A stretch of 64,000 nucleotides of DNA from the NCBI GenBank assembly GCA_030685065.1, contig JAUXQH010000072.1, positions 1-64,000 of the forward strand, written 5' to 3'. The number at the start of each line of letters is the position of its first letter. Position 1 is the first letter of the stretch. Origin of the DNA: Pseudomonadota bacterium (GTDB lineage Bacteria > Myxococcota_A > UBA796 > SXON01). Under the pieces are notes generated by a model, which saw only the letters and a list, made by a program, of their open reading frames with translations, searched no databases and was not told the DNA's origin. Positions 1 through 8,361 of this stretch are shown here, in pieces. The position numbers and the translations under genes were made by a program.

Positions 1-76
1 GCCGCCGGAGATCGCGATCGAGCTCGGGCGGAAGCGGAAGGATGGAGGCTCGCGCGCCAGGTGGATCCCGGCAAGA

Positions 77-214
77 TCAGTCCTCCTCCAGCACCCGCCG
101 CGCATCCTCGTCCATGTCGTCGTACTGACCCTGGTCGACCGCCACGAGGAACAGGCCCACGAACACCGCTCCCAGCGCGATGGCCGTCGGGATCAACCAG
201 ATCAGCGCGTCCAT
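77..214 (-). CDS. ccoS: CcoS, cbb3 oxidase assembly protein
   Basis: This is a 45-residue protein, the usual size for CcoS, which is needed for cofactor insertion during cbb3 oxidase maturation in the membrane. One hydrophobic segment (about residues 4-25) is followed by an acidic tail ending in RRVLEED; the motif WLIPTAIALGAVF is typical of the family. The ATG at 212-214 overlaps the end of ccoI by 13 bases, so the two genes should be translationally coupled. It is the last gene of the ccoNOQPGIS operon. The identification rests on size, topology and position as well as sequence. Confidence 0.85.
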   Translation of the reverse strand: MDALIWLIPTAIALGAVFVGLFLVAVDQGQYDDMDEDARRVLEED

Positions 215-2565
215 GGTTCCTCCGCCGCCCGCTCCACCCGCCGCGCGCCCCACACGGCCACGCCGCTCGACACCGGCATGAGCACCGCCGCCACCAGCGG
301 GTTTACCCACCCCGCCAGCGCGGCGGCCACGGTCAGCACGTTGTAGACCACCGCGCGGAGGACCCCCGCCCGAACCGCGCGCTTCACCCCCGCGGCGACC
401 CGCAGCCCGGCGAGCACGGGGGCGAGCCCTTCGCCGACGACCACGGCATCGGCCACGAGCACGGAGGCGGCAGCGCCGTCGCCCATCGCCACGCCGATCG
501 CGGCGGCGGCGAGCGCGGGCCCGTCGTTCACGCCGTCCCCGACGAACAGGACGGTGCGCCCCTCGGCGGCACGGGCGCGCAGCCACGCCACCTTCTCTTC
601 GGGGCGGGCGGGCGCGACGACGGCGTCCACGCCGGCCTCCGCGCCGATGCGGGCCGCCACGACCTCGGCGTCCCCGCTCAGGAGCACGACCCGGAGCCCG
701 CGGGCCCGCAGGGCGGCCACCGTGCGCGCGGCGTCGGGGCGGAGGGCGTCCCGGAGCGCGAGGGCGCCCCCGGTGAAGGCGCCGGACTCCAGGTCCACCA
801 ACCCTTCCCGCGAGAGCCGCACCGTGCCGGCTTCGCCGCGGCCGAGCCGCCAACGCGCGCCGTCCACCGTGCCGATGAGGCCCTCGCCGCCGATCTCCTC
901 GACGTCCCGCCCGTCCGGAAGCGCGATCCCGCGCGCCGCCGCCTCCGCCACGATGGCCCGGGACACGGGGTGGGTGCTCGCGCGGGCCAGCCCCGCGGCG
1001 ATGCGCACCACCGCGTCATCCCCACTCACGACGGTGGGCGCGCCGAGCGTGAGGGTGCCGGTCTTGTCCAGCGCCACCAGATCGACGTCCGCGAGGCGAG
1101 CGAGCGCGCTGCCGCTCCGCACGAGGAGGCCGCGCCGGGCGGCCGCGCCCAACCCCACGGCCGTGGCGAGGGGCGCCGCGAGCGCGAGCGCGCACGGGCA
1201 GGCCACCACCAGGACCGCGATGGCCACGTGGCCGCCGAGGGCCCAATCGCCGGCGAGGCCCCAGCCCACGAGCCCCACGGCCGCGAGCGCGAGCGCGCCG
1301 ACGGTGAAGGCGGGGGCGAGGCGGTCGGCGAGCGCGGGCATCGCCGGACGGTCGGCCGCGCGCGCGAGCTCGGCCGCCATGCGGGCGACCAGGGTGTCCT
1401 CGCCGGCCGCGCGAACGAGCAACGTGACGCTGCCCTCCTCGACCACGGCGCCGGCCACGAGGGTGTCGCCGGGGCCGACCGCCACCGGCTCGCTCTCGCC
1501 GGTGAGCAGCGCCATGCGCACGCGCGCCGCGCCGGCCTCGACCACGCCGTCCGCCGCCACCTGCTCGCCGAGGCCGAGCGCGAGCCGATCGCCCGCCTCG
1601 ATCCGCGCGGCCGGGACGACCTCGATCCCGGCGAGGCCGATCCGCCGCGCCCGGGGAGGCGCGATCCCGGCCAGGGCCTGCGCGGCCTCGACCGCGCGCC
1701 GCCGCCCGCCCTGCTCGAGCACGCGCCCGCCGAGCAGGAGCGCGATGAGCATCGTCATCGAGTCGAGCCAGCCGTCCCGGCCGGTGAAGGTGGCCCAGAC
1801 CCCGTGCGTGTACATCGCGGCGATGCCGACGGCGACGGGCAGATCGACGGACAGCACCGATCTCCGGCTGCTCTCCCAGGCGCCGCGCAGGATGGGCGCG
1901 GCGGACCAAATGGCGGCGGGGGTGGCGACGAGCAGCGTGGCCCAGCGGAGGAGGGTGGCCTCGCGGGGGTCCATCCCGTCGAGCCAGCCCGCGTACACGG
2001 ACGCGGACAACAACATGGCGTTCATGGCGCTGAAGGACGCCACGCCGAGGCGAAGGAGGAGGTCGCGATCGGGCGTGGCCGCGCTCGCGACGCCGCGCGG
2101 ACGGTAGCCGAGGGCGGCGATGCGGGTGCAGATCGCGTCGAGGTCCGTGGTCGCCGGATCCCAGGTGACACGCGCGCGGCCCGTGGTGGGGCTCACCGTC
2201 GCCTCGGTCACGCCGGAGAGGTCCCGCACCACGCGCTCGGTCACCCAGGCGCAGGCGGCGCAGGTCATTCCCCCGACGTGGAGGGCCACGCCGCGGGTGC
2301 CGTCCGCATGGGCCTCGGTCGGGAGGTCACCCCACGCCGAGGCCCCCGGCGCGCCGCCGGGTCGGGGTGGGGGCGCGTCGCGCCGGGCGTAGTAGCTGTC
2401 GAGCCCGGCGCCGTGGATGATCGCGGCGGCCATCTCGCAGCCGGCGCAGCAGTAGCCCGCGGCCTCGACGGCGGTGCCGCAGTGGGGACACGCGATCCGC
2501 ACGGGCGGGGCGGAGGGGGCTCGTGGCGCCGCTTCGAACGAAGCTGGCGTAGCGACGGTGCTCAC
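202..2565 (-). CDS. ccoI: CcoI/FixI copper-transporting P-type ATPase
   Basis: This 787-residue P1B-type ATPase of the FixI/CtpA group delivers copper for assembly of the binuclear centre of cbb3 oxidase. Features in order: an N-terminal Cys-rich metal-binding module (CPHCG, then CCAGC), a heavy-metal-associated domain with GMTCAAC, membrane helices, the ion-path motif CPC, the phosphorylation motif DKTGT, and the hinge GDGVNDGPAL. The start is a GTG that overlaps the ccoG stop (GTGA at 2562-2565). No ccoH lies between ccoG and ccoI, although many cbb3 operons have it there. Confidence 0.95.
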   Translation of the reverse strand: MSTVATPASFEAAPRAPSAPPVRIACPHCGTAVEAAGYCCAGCEMAAAIIHGAGLDSYYARRDAPPPRPGGAPGASAWGDLPTEAHADGTRGVALHVGGMTCAACAWVTERVVRDLSGVTEATVSPTTGRARVTWDPATTDLDAICTRIAALGYRPRGVASAATPDRDLLLRLGVASFSAMNAMLLSASVYAGWLDGMDPREATLLRWATLLVATPAAIWSAAPILRGAWESSRRSVLSVDLPVAVGIAAMYTHGVWATFTGRDGWLDSMTMLIALLLGGRVLEQGGRRRAVEAAQALAGIAPPRARRIGLAGIEVVPAARIEAGDRLALGLGEQVAADGVVEAGAARVRMALLTGESEPVAVGPGDTLVAGAVVEEGSVTLLVRAAGEDTLVARMAAELARAADRPAMPALADRLAPAFTVGALALAAVGLVGWGLAGDWALGGHVAIAVLVVACPCALALAAPLATAVGLGAAARRGLLVRSGSALARLADVDLVALDKTGTLTLGAPTVVSGDDAVVRIAAGLARASTHPVSRAIVAEAAARGIALPDGRDVEEIGGEGLIGTVDGARWRLGRGEAGTVRLSREGLVDLESGAFTGGALALRDALRPDAARTVAALRARGLRVVLLSGDAEVVAARIGAEAGVDAVVAPARPEEKVAWLRARAAEGRTVLFVGDGVNDGPALAAAAIGVAMGDGAAASVLVADAVVVGEGLAPVLAGLRVAAGVKRAVRAGVLRAVVYNVLTVAAALAGWVNPLVAAVLMPVSSGVAVWGARRVERAAEEPWTR

Positions 2566-3863
2566 CCGCCGCCCGCGGTGAACGTTGCCGGGAGGCGGGC
2601 GTGGCCACCGTCCGTGTCGACGGTGAAGGTGAGGCGGGTGATCGGGCCCTCCGGGGCGCGCATGCGGAGGACGACCGGCACGGTGGCGGTGCCGGCGGCC
2701 GCGATCCGCACGGGGGCCACGGACAGCTCGGCGTCGACCGGCAGCCCCTCGACCGCGACCGTCGCCTCCATCGGGGAGAGCGAGGTGTTGATCACCTTGA
2801 GCAGGTAGGTGTTGCGGATCCAGCCGTCGGCGTCGACCACGAACAGCGTGCCGGGCGCGCGCGCGATCGAGGCGTCGATGGCATCGTGCGTGGCGACCTG
2901 GAAGACGAGCGCGGTCACGAGCCCGGTGAGGAGCGCACCGTACGCGACGGTGCGGGGGCGGAGCTTCGGCTGCGGCGTGAGCGGCTTGTACGAGATGAGG
3001 CCCTCGTGCCCCTGCTTCGCCATCACGCCCTCACAGGCGTCGATGCAGCGGGCGCAGGCCACGCACTCGAGCTGGAAGCCCTCGCGGATGTCGATCCCCT
3101 GCGGACAGACGGCCACGCACTTCTTGCAGTCGATGCAGGCTCCAGCGGTGGCTGCGTCCGCCGCTTGGGCGGCTCCGCGCGCGCCGCGGGGCTCGCCGAG
3201 CGCCACTTCGTACTGAACCGTCAGGCTCCCCTTGTCCGAGAGCGCGCCCTGGAAGCGTGCGTACGGGCAGAGGTAGTTGCAGAACTGCTCGCGGAACCAG
3301 GCGAAGTCGGCGAACAGTCCCGCCGAGAACACCCCCACCATCACGTACGCGGCAGCGCTGGATTGGCCGGTCCACAGCGGCCGGGCGCCGGCGAACCAGC
3401 TCACCGCCGTCATCGACACGGCCACGGCCAACACCGCGAACGCGGTCAGCTTGGCGATCCGGCGCCAGAGGTTTTTCCATTCGCGGGGGGCCCGGGCGCG
3501 GGCCATGCGGACCCCACGCTCGCCTTCGATCCACTTCTCGAGCGGGCGGACCCACTCCTCGAGGAAGAGGGTCTGTGGGCACCCGTACCCACACCACAAG
3601 CGCCCCCAGAGGGCGGTCACGAGGAAGAGGGAGAACAGGGCGATGAGCAGCGCGAGCACGAGGAAGATCGCGTCGGACGCGGTGTAGACCGCCCCGAGCG
3701 CGAACACGCGCCGCGCCGGGATGTCGATCTGCACGGCCGGACGCCCGGCTACCACGAGCCAGGGCGTGACGAACAGGAACGCCTGGAGGAAGAAGCCGGT
3801 CCACCGATGGATCCGTTGGAAGCGCCCCTTGACGCTCGCCGTGTGTACCCATTGGCGAGACAT
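2562..3863 (-). CDS. ccoG: CcoG/FixG membrane ferredoxin-like protein
   Basis: This 433-residue membrane protein has several helices, then two 4Fe-4S type cysteine clusters (CIDCKKCVAVCP and CVACARCIDAC) and a C-terminal immunoglobulin-like FixG domain. CcoG proteins are reported to act in copper reduction during cbb3 oxidase biogenesis. An extra cysteine group lies earlier (GRLWCGYGCP and CNYLCPYARFQG). I chose the ATG at 3861-3863 (MSRQWVHTAS) because it follows the ccoP stop by two bases; upstream in-frame codons run inside ccoP and ccoQ. Confidence 0.93.
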   Translation of the reverse strand: MSRQWVHTASVKGRFQRIHRWTGFFLQAFLFVTPWLVVAGRPAVQIDIPARRVFALGAVYTASDAIFLVLALLIALFSLFLVTALWGRLWCGYGCPQTLFLEEWVRPLEKWIEGERGVRMARARAPREWKNLWRRIAKLTAFAVLAVAVSMTAVSWFAGARPLWTGQSSAAAYVMVGVFSAGLFADFAWFREQFCNYLCPYARFQGALSDKGSLTVQYEVALGEPRGARGAAQAADAATAGACIDCKKCVAVCPQGIDIREGFQLECVACARCIDACEGVMAKQGHEGLISYKPLTPQPKLRPRTVAYGALLTGLVTALVFQVATHDAIDASIARAPGTLFVVDADGWIRNTYLLKVINTSLSPMEATVAVEGLPVDAELSVAPVRIAAAGTATVPVVLRMRAPEGPITRLTFTVDTDGGHARLPATFTAGGG

Positions 3864-3865
3864 GG

Positions 3866-4351
3866 CTACTGTCCTCCCCCCTGCGCGTGGACGAACGCCG
3901 CGACCTGGGCAACCTTCTCGGGCCCGAGGATCGGGCCCCAGGTCAACATACCCTTCTCCGGAACGCCGACCGAGATCGTGTTCTGGATCGCCGAGAGCGT
4001 GCCCCCGTGGATCCAGGTGGTGTCGGCGAGGTTGGGGCCCACGCCTCCCTCGAGTGCGGCGCCGTGGCACGCCACGCAGTTGGTGTCGTAGACGGACTTG
4101 CCCGCCGCGATGGCCTCGGGCCCCACCGCGGCCGCGGTGGTTTGCTCGACCTTCGGCCGTGCGACGATCGCCTGCTCCATCTCCGACGCCGAAGAGCGCG
4201 AGCGCAGGAAGTGGTAGTCGGCGCCGTACACCGCCGCGAACACGATGCAGCAGTAGAACAGGCCCACCCACCAGGTCGGGAGCGAGTTGTCGTACTCTTC
4301 GATGCCGTCGGCCTCATCCGCGTGGCCGAGAACGCGATCTTTGTCGCTCAT
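3866..4351 (-). CDS. ccoP: CcoP, short monoheme subunit III of cbb3 oxidase
   Basis: This 161-residue c-type cytochrome is the third subunit of the cbb3 oxidase. It has an N-terminal soluble stretch, one membrane anchor (about residues 27-47, NSLPTWWVGLFYCCIVFAAV) and a single cytochrome c domain with heme motif CVACH and a downstream methionine (EKGM). Classical CcoP carries two CXXCH motifs and is about 300 residues; only one heme site is visible here. The start ATG (4349-4351) lies one base after the ccoQ stop. The membrane anchor sequence and operon position support the subunit assignment. Confidence 0.9.
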   Translation of the reverse strand: MSDKDRVLGHADEADGIEEYDNSLPTWWVGLFYCCIVFAAVYGADYHFLRSRSSASEMEQAIVARPKVEQTTAAAVGPEAIAAGKSVYDTNCVACHGAALEGGVGPNLADTTWIHGGTLSAIQNTISVGVPEKGMLTWGPILGPEKVAQVAAFVHAQGGGQ

Positions 4352-4352
4352 C

Positions 4353-4529
4353 TCACTCGTCTCCGTCGAACGGGATGCGTGCGTGGGACTCCATCCGCGC
4401 GCGGTTGGAGGGCCAGTAGGCCCAGAGGACCCAGCCAAGGAAGAAGAGCAGGAAGCTGGTGGTCAGCCCCGCGCCCATCCACGATTGGGCCGCCGCTTGG
4501 GCGTCCGCTGCCAGAAAGCTGACCCTCAC
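4353..4529 (-). CDS. ccoQ: CcoQ-like small cbb3 oxidase subunit
   Basis: This 58-residue single-span membrane protein lies between ccoO and ccoP, the normal place of CcoQ, which stabilises the oxidase complex. Its hydrophobic segment TTSFLLFFLGWVLWAYWPSN is followed by a charged tail, as in other CcoQ proteins. The start is a GTG overlapping the ccoO stop (GTGA at 4526-4529). An N-terminal stretch of about 20 residues before the helix is Ala/Gln-rich. Identification rests on size, topology and position. Confidence 0.85.
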   Translation of the reverse strand: MRVSFLAADAQAAAQSWMGAGLTTSFLLFFLGWVLWAYWPSNRARMESHARIPFDGDE

Positions 4530-5206
4530 GGCGTCTCCTCGGTGATCTGGGCCTTCCCGTCCGCTCCCAGCCGCTGCAGGTAGGCGATCACCGCCACTGC
4601 TTCGCTGCGGGGATTCGCGCTGATTTGTGCGCCGGCCAGCCGGGTCACGATGCCCGCGGACTGCTCGTCGAGCAGCCGGGTGACACCCGCCTCGGTCGTG
4701 TCCGCGTAGGGGTGCCCGAGGGTGGCGAGCGCGACCACGGACGCGGTCACGTCGGCGGGATCGTACTCGTCCGCGAGGAGCCACCCGTAGGTGGGCATCA
4801 CGCTCCCGGGCGAGGTGCTGCGCGGATCCTGGAGGTGGTTCCAGTGCCAGGCGTCCGGGTACTTCCCGCCCACGCGCATCAGATCGGGGCCGATGCGCCG
4901 GGACCCGAGCTGGAAGGGGCGGTCCCAGGCGTATTCCCACGCGCGGCTGTACTCCCCGTACCGGAGCGCCTCGTCCTCGAGCGGACGGACCATCTGCGAG
5001 TGGCAGGTGTAGCAGCCCTCGCGCACGTAGATGTCACGTCCGGCCTGCTCGAGCGGGGTGTACGGGAGCGTGCGGGGCGCCTCGGAGGCGTCGGCGTACA
5101 TCGGGAGGATCTCGATCACGCCACCGATGAGGACGACGATGGTGGAGACGACCGCGAAGCGAGCGCTGTTCCCTTCGAAGACGTTGCGATGCCAGTTGGT
5201 GGTCAT
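4526..5206 (-). CDS. ccoO: CcoO, monoheme cytochrome c subunit II of cbb3 oxidase
   Basis: This 226-residue membrane-anchored c-type cytochrome passes electrons to CcoN. One N-terminal helix (about residues 18-36) is followed by a heme-binding motif CYTCH in the family-typical context [14 protein letters not shown], and by the conserved stretch [20 protein letters not shown] methionine ligand is likely in [10 protein letters not shown]. The ATG overlaps the ccoN stop (ATGA at 5203-5206), so the two subunits should be translated in step. Length and motifs are ordinary for the family. Confidence 0.96.
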   Translation of the reverse strand: MTTNWHRNVFEGNSARFAVVSTIVVLIGGVIEILPMYADASEAPRTLPYTPLEQAGRDIYVREGCYTCHSQMVRPLEDEALRYGEYSRAWEYAWDRPFQLGSRRIGPDLMRVGGKYPDAWHWNHLQDPRSTSPGSVMPTYGWLLADEYDPADVTASVVALATLGHPYADTTEAGVTRLLDEQSAGIVTRLAGAQISANPRSEAVAVIAYLQRLGADGKAQITEETP

Positions 5207-6651
5207 GCGATCTCCGCGCTGCCCATCTGGGCGGAAAGGGCGGCCGTCTCGACCTGGCCCGCCGGCGCGGCCGAGCGGACCGTACGGATGAAGTTCCAGG
5301 CCATCATCATCAGGCCCACGAGGTACATCGTGCCGCCCACGAGGCGGAACCACCAGAAGGGCTGGACCACCGCGAGCGTCTCCATGAAGTTCGGGTACTG
5401 CAACAGGCCGGAGGGCTCGATCGCCCGCCACATCAGGCTCTGCGTGATCCCGCCCACCCAGAGCGCGACGCAGTAGAGCACGATTCCGATCGTCGCCAGC
5501 CAGAAGTGGTTGGTGGCCAAGGACACGCTGTGGAGCGGGCGCTTCCAGAGGCGCGGCACCATGTAGTAGAGCATGCCGAACACGCTCATCCCGACCCACC
5601 CGAGCGCTCCGGAGTGCACGTGGGCGATGGTCCAGTCGTTGAAGTGCGAGAGCTGGTTGACCGCCCGGATGGACATCATCGGGCCTTCGAAGGTGGACAT
5701 GCCATAGAAGCTGATGGCCACCACGAAGAACTTGAGAATGGGGTCCGTGCGGAGCCGGTCCCAGGCGCCGCGCAGCGTGAGGAGCCCGTTGAGCATGCCG
5801 CCCCAGGAGGGCGCGATCAGCATGATGCTGAAGATCATGCCGAGCGTCTGCGCCCACTCGGGCAGCGCCGAGTACAGCAGGTGGTGCGGGCCCGCCCAGA
5901 TGTACAGGAACACGAGCGCCCAGAAGTGGATGATCGACAGCCGGTAGCTGTAGACCGGGCGATTCGCCGCCTTCGGGAGGAAGTAGTACATCAGGCCGAG
6001 GATCGGCGTGGTGAGCAGGAAGCCGACGGCGTTGTGGCCGTACCACCACTGCACGAGGGCGTCGGTGAGGCCCGCGTAGATGGGGTAGCTGCGGGTGAGC
6101 GTCGCGGGCAGCGCGAGGTTGTTCACCACGTGCAGCACGGTGATGGTGACGACCATCGACATGTAGAACCAGATCGCCACGTACAGGTGCTTGACCTTCC
6201 GGATGGCGATGGTCCCGAAGAAGTTGACCGCGAAGCTCAACCAGACCACCGCGATCATCAGATCGATCGGCCAGATGAGCTCGGCGTACTCCTTGCCCTG
6301 GGTCAGGCCCAGGGGGAGCGTGATCGCGGCGGCGACGATGATGGCCTGCCACCCCCAGAAGTGGACGTTCGACAGCTTGTCCGACCACATGCGGGTCTTG
6401 AGGAGGCGCTGCATCGAGTAGTAGATGCCGGCGAACACCGCGTTCGCCGTGAACGCGAAGATCACCGCGTTGGTGTGCAACGGACGCAGGCGCCCGAAGC
6501 TGGTCCAGGGCAGGCCGAGGTTGGCCGGCCACCAGGCGAGCTGGAGCGCGATGATGACGCCGACGAGCATGCCGACAAAGCCCCACACCACCGTGGCGAT
6601 GACGAATCGCTTGGTGGTGGGGTCGTCGTACGAGGGATTGAGCTGTTCCAC
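5203..6651 (-). CDS. ccoN: CcoN, catalytic subunit I of cbb3-type cytochrome c oxidase
   Basis: This 482-residue heme-copper oxidase subunit reduces oxygen to water in the cytoplasmic membrane. Twelve or more hydrophobic segments and family motifs are visible, including [12 protein letters not shown] near the N-terminus, WYGHNAVGF (cross-linked Tyr/His region), VSNHFPF-like loop equivalents and [11 protein letters not shown]. The start is a GTG at 6649-6651 with a good ribosome binding site (AGGAGG at about 6658-6663, minus strand). A near-perfect sigma-54 promoter lies 25 bases upstream (6676-6692), so expression should need an enhancer-binding activator, most likely the adjacent NtrC-type regulator. 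Confidence 0.97.
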   Translation of the reverse strand: MEQLNPSYDDPTTKRFVIATVVWGFVGMLVGVIIALQLAWWPANLGLPWTSFGRLRPLHTNAVIFAFTANAVFAGIYYSMQRLLKTRMWSDKLSNVHFWGWQAIIVAAAITLPLGLTQGKEYAELIWPIDLMIAVVWLSFAVNFFGTIAIRKVKHLYVAIWFYMSMVVTITVLHVVNNLALPATLTRSYPIYAGLTDALVQWWYGHNAVGFLLTTPILGLMYYFLPKAANRPVYSYRLSIIHFWALVFLYIWAGPHHLLYSALPEWAQTLGMIFSIMLIAPSWGGMLNGLLTLRGAWDRLRTDPILKFFVVAISFYGMSTFEGPMMSIRAVNQLSHFNDWTIAHVHSGALGWVGMSVFGMLYYMVPRLWKRPLHSVSLATNHFWLATIGIVLYCVALWVGGITQSLMWRAIEPSGLLQYPNFMETLAVVQPFWWFRLVGGTMYLVGLMMMAWNFIRTVRSAAPAGQVETAALSAQMGSAEIA

Positions 6652-6675
6652 GGGCGTGGCCTCCTGCCGGCCCAG

Positions 6676-6692
6676 AGCAAGCGACGTGCCAA
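6676..6692 (-). promoter_or_regulatory. Sigma-54 promoter of the ccoNOQPGIS operon
   Basis: Read on the minus strand the site is TTGGCACG-TCGC-TTGCT, which matches the sigma-54 consensus TGGCACG-N4-TTGCW at every fixed position. The predicted transcription start is near 6665, about 14 bases before the ccoN GTG, leaving room for the AGGAGG ribosome binding site. Sigma-54 promoters require an AAA+ activator, and one is encoded 1.7 kb away. Confidence 0.85.
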
Positions 6693-6720
6693 CGAAAACG
6701 CAGCCCGTTCCGTCGATGGC

Positions 6721-6760
6721 CTGTGCGGATCGGCCCCGCCCCCTGTGCGAGCCCGCACAG
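6721..6760. promoter_or_regulatory. Candidate enhancer: perfect dyad plus a second half-site
   Basis: A perfect inverted repeat CTGTGCG-AGCC-CGCACAG occupies 6743-6760. A second CTGTGCG begins at 6721, 22 bases away or two helical turns, with a degenerate partner half (GGCCCCG, four of seven matches). The perfect dyad is centred about 87 bases upstream of the predicted ccoN transcription start, the normal distance for an NtrC-family enhancer. Binding by the neighbouring regulator is inference. Confidence 0.6.
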
Positions 6761-6833
6761 TTCCCGTCCGCGGGCCCCGGGCGGTCCTCCCGCCCGTCCT
6801 TGCCGGGAACGGCGAACCGGGAGAGGTTGGCGC

Positions 6834-8333
6834 ATGCATCCGTTCGATGAAATGAAGTCCTGGGTGGGGTTCGGCCCCGACGACGAGGACCGGCTCCGCG
6901 CGCTGCTCCCGCACGCCAAGGGCTCCCTCGTCGGGCTCGCGGACCGCTTCTACGAGCGGATCCTGGCCCACCCCACCGCCGCCGCCGTCCTGCAGGGCGA
7001 CGCCCAGGTGCAGCGGCTCAAGGGCACGCTCGCCCGCTGGGCGGAGGAGCTGCTGACCGGCCCGTGGGACGAGGCCTACTACATCCGCCGCGAGCGAATC
7101 GGGCGGGTGCACGTCGAGGTGGGGCTCCCCTCCCGCTACATGTTCACGGCGATGAACGTGTACCGGCAGGGGCTGTGCGACCTCGCGCTCCAGCACCTCC
7201 CGCTGGACCAGTTCGAGCCGACCTGCACGAGCCTCGTCCGGATCACCGACATGGATCTCGCGATCATGACCGGCACCTACGTCGAGAGCCGGGAGGCCAT
7301 GCAGATCACCACCCTGCAGGACCTCATCGTCTCCCACATGCCCGTCACCGTGCTGCTCCTGGATGCTCAGGGCCACGTCACCGCCGCGACGCGCCCCAGC
7401 TCCCGGCTGTTCGGTGACGTGCCGGTGATCGGCCGCACCTTCGAGGAAGCGCTCCCGCCCGCCCTCGCCGCCGCCGCCGATCTCTCGACGTACATGGTGC
7501 GCGCGCTCGCGACCGGGCGCGAGGTGACCCTCCCGCGCGTGGACGTGCTGCTCGAGGGCGAGGATCGCAACTTCCGCGTCTCCATCGTCCCTCTCGATCA
7601 TCCGCACGCGCGCGTGCTCCTCCACGTGGAGGAGCTCACCGAGGCCATCCGCACCGAGGGGCGCCTGCTCCGCAGCGAGTCCCTCGCGCAGCTCGGGGCG
7701 CTCTCGGCCGCCGTGGCGCACGAGCTCCGCAACCCCCTCGCCGGGATCTCCGGCGCGATCCAGGTCATCGCGCGCTCCCTTCCCGCGGAGGACCGTCGCA
7801 AGCCGATCATGGACAAGGTCGAGCAGCAGGTGCGCCGCCTCGACGCGCTGGTCACCGATCTGCTCGACTTCGCCCGCCCCACCACGCCGCGCTTCACCGA
7901 CGTGGCGCTGAAGGAGGTCGCGAAGGCCGTCGCGGACCTCGTGACCCGAGAGCACCCCGGCGTGGCCATCCGGATCAGCGGCGCCGCCGACGTGCGCGCA
8001 GACACGAACCTCGTCCACCAGATCCTGCTCAACCTCCTCCTCAACGCGTGCCAGGCGATGGACGGTGCGGGTGAGATCCGGATCACGGTCGCGCCCGGGC
8101 TGGTGCGGGTCTCCGATTCCGGGCCCGGGATCTCGGCCGAGAACGCGGAGAAGATCTTCCAGCCCTTCTATACGACCCGCACCCGCGGCACGGGCCTTGG
8201 CCTCGCCATCTGCCGGAAGGCCGCCGCCGCGATGAACGGGCAGCTCGTCCTGGCGCCCCCGGTGCCGGGAAGCGGGGCGTGCTTCATCCTCTCCCTCCCG
8301 GGCCCTGCCCCGATGCCCGGCAGCGACGCGTGA
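6834..8333 (+). CDS. Globin-coupled oxygen-sensing histidine kinase
   Basis: This 499-residue soluble sensor kinase probably senses oxygen through heme. Residues about 1-155 form a protoglobin/globin-coupled-sensor domain, with predicted proximal heme ligand His93 in [15 protein letters not shown] and a likely distal Tyr40 (DRFYERI). A PAS-like segment follows (about 160-275). Then comes HisKA with phospho-acceptor His296 ([10 protein letters not shown]) and the ATPase domain with N box (LLLNACQAM), DSGPGIS and GTGLGLAI. The architecture resembles the Anaeromyxobacter kinase AfGcHK. The ATG at 6834 has GAGAGG upstream; earlier in-frame codons run through the regulatory region. It is divergent from ccoN and convergent with an NtrC-type regulator, its likely partner. 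Confidence 0.92.
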   Translation: MHPFDEMKSWVGFGPDDEDRLRALLPHAKGSLVGLADRFYERILAHPTAAAVLQGDAQVQRLKGTLARWAEELLTGPWDEAYYIRRERIGRVHVEVGLPSRYMFTAMNVYRQGLCDLALQHLPLDQFEPTCTSLVRITDMDLAIMTGTYVESREAMQITTLQDLIVSHMPVTVLLLDAQGHVTAATRPSSRLFGDVPVIGRTFEEALPPALAAAADLSTYMVRALATGREVTLPRVDVLLEGEDRNFRVSIVPLDHPHARVLLHVEELTEAIRTEGRLLRSESLAQLGALSAAVAHELRNPLAGISGAIQVIARSLPAEDRRKPIMDKVEQQVRRLDALVTDLLDFARPTTPRFTDVALKEVAKAVADLVTREHPGVAIRISGAADVRADTNLVHQILLNLLLNACQAMDGAGEIRITVAPGLVRVSDSGPGISAENAEKIFQPFYTTRTRGTGLGLAICRKAAAAMNGQLVLAPPVPGSGACFILSLPGPAPMPGSDA

Positions 8334-8361
8334 GGGCGCCGCCCGGACGGCACCGCGCGCG

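Noticed and set aside
1..76. End of a further gene before ccoS
   Set aside because: All frames are open for this short length, so no gene can be supported.
61..2808. Very long open frame on the plus strand opposite ccoI and ccoG
   Set aside because: It is antisense to well-identified genes, has Arg/Pro/Gly/His-rich composition and no family motif; it results from GC-rich codon bias. The same holds for many other long frames, for example opposite the ccoN, allantoinase and porin genes.
8334..8361. Terminator between the kinase and regulator genes
   Set aside because: Only a short imperfect GC pairing is visible in 28 bases; I cannot support it.
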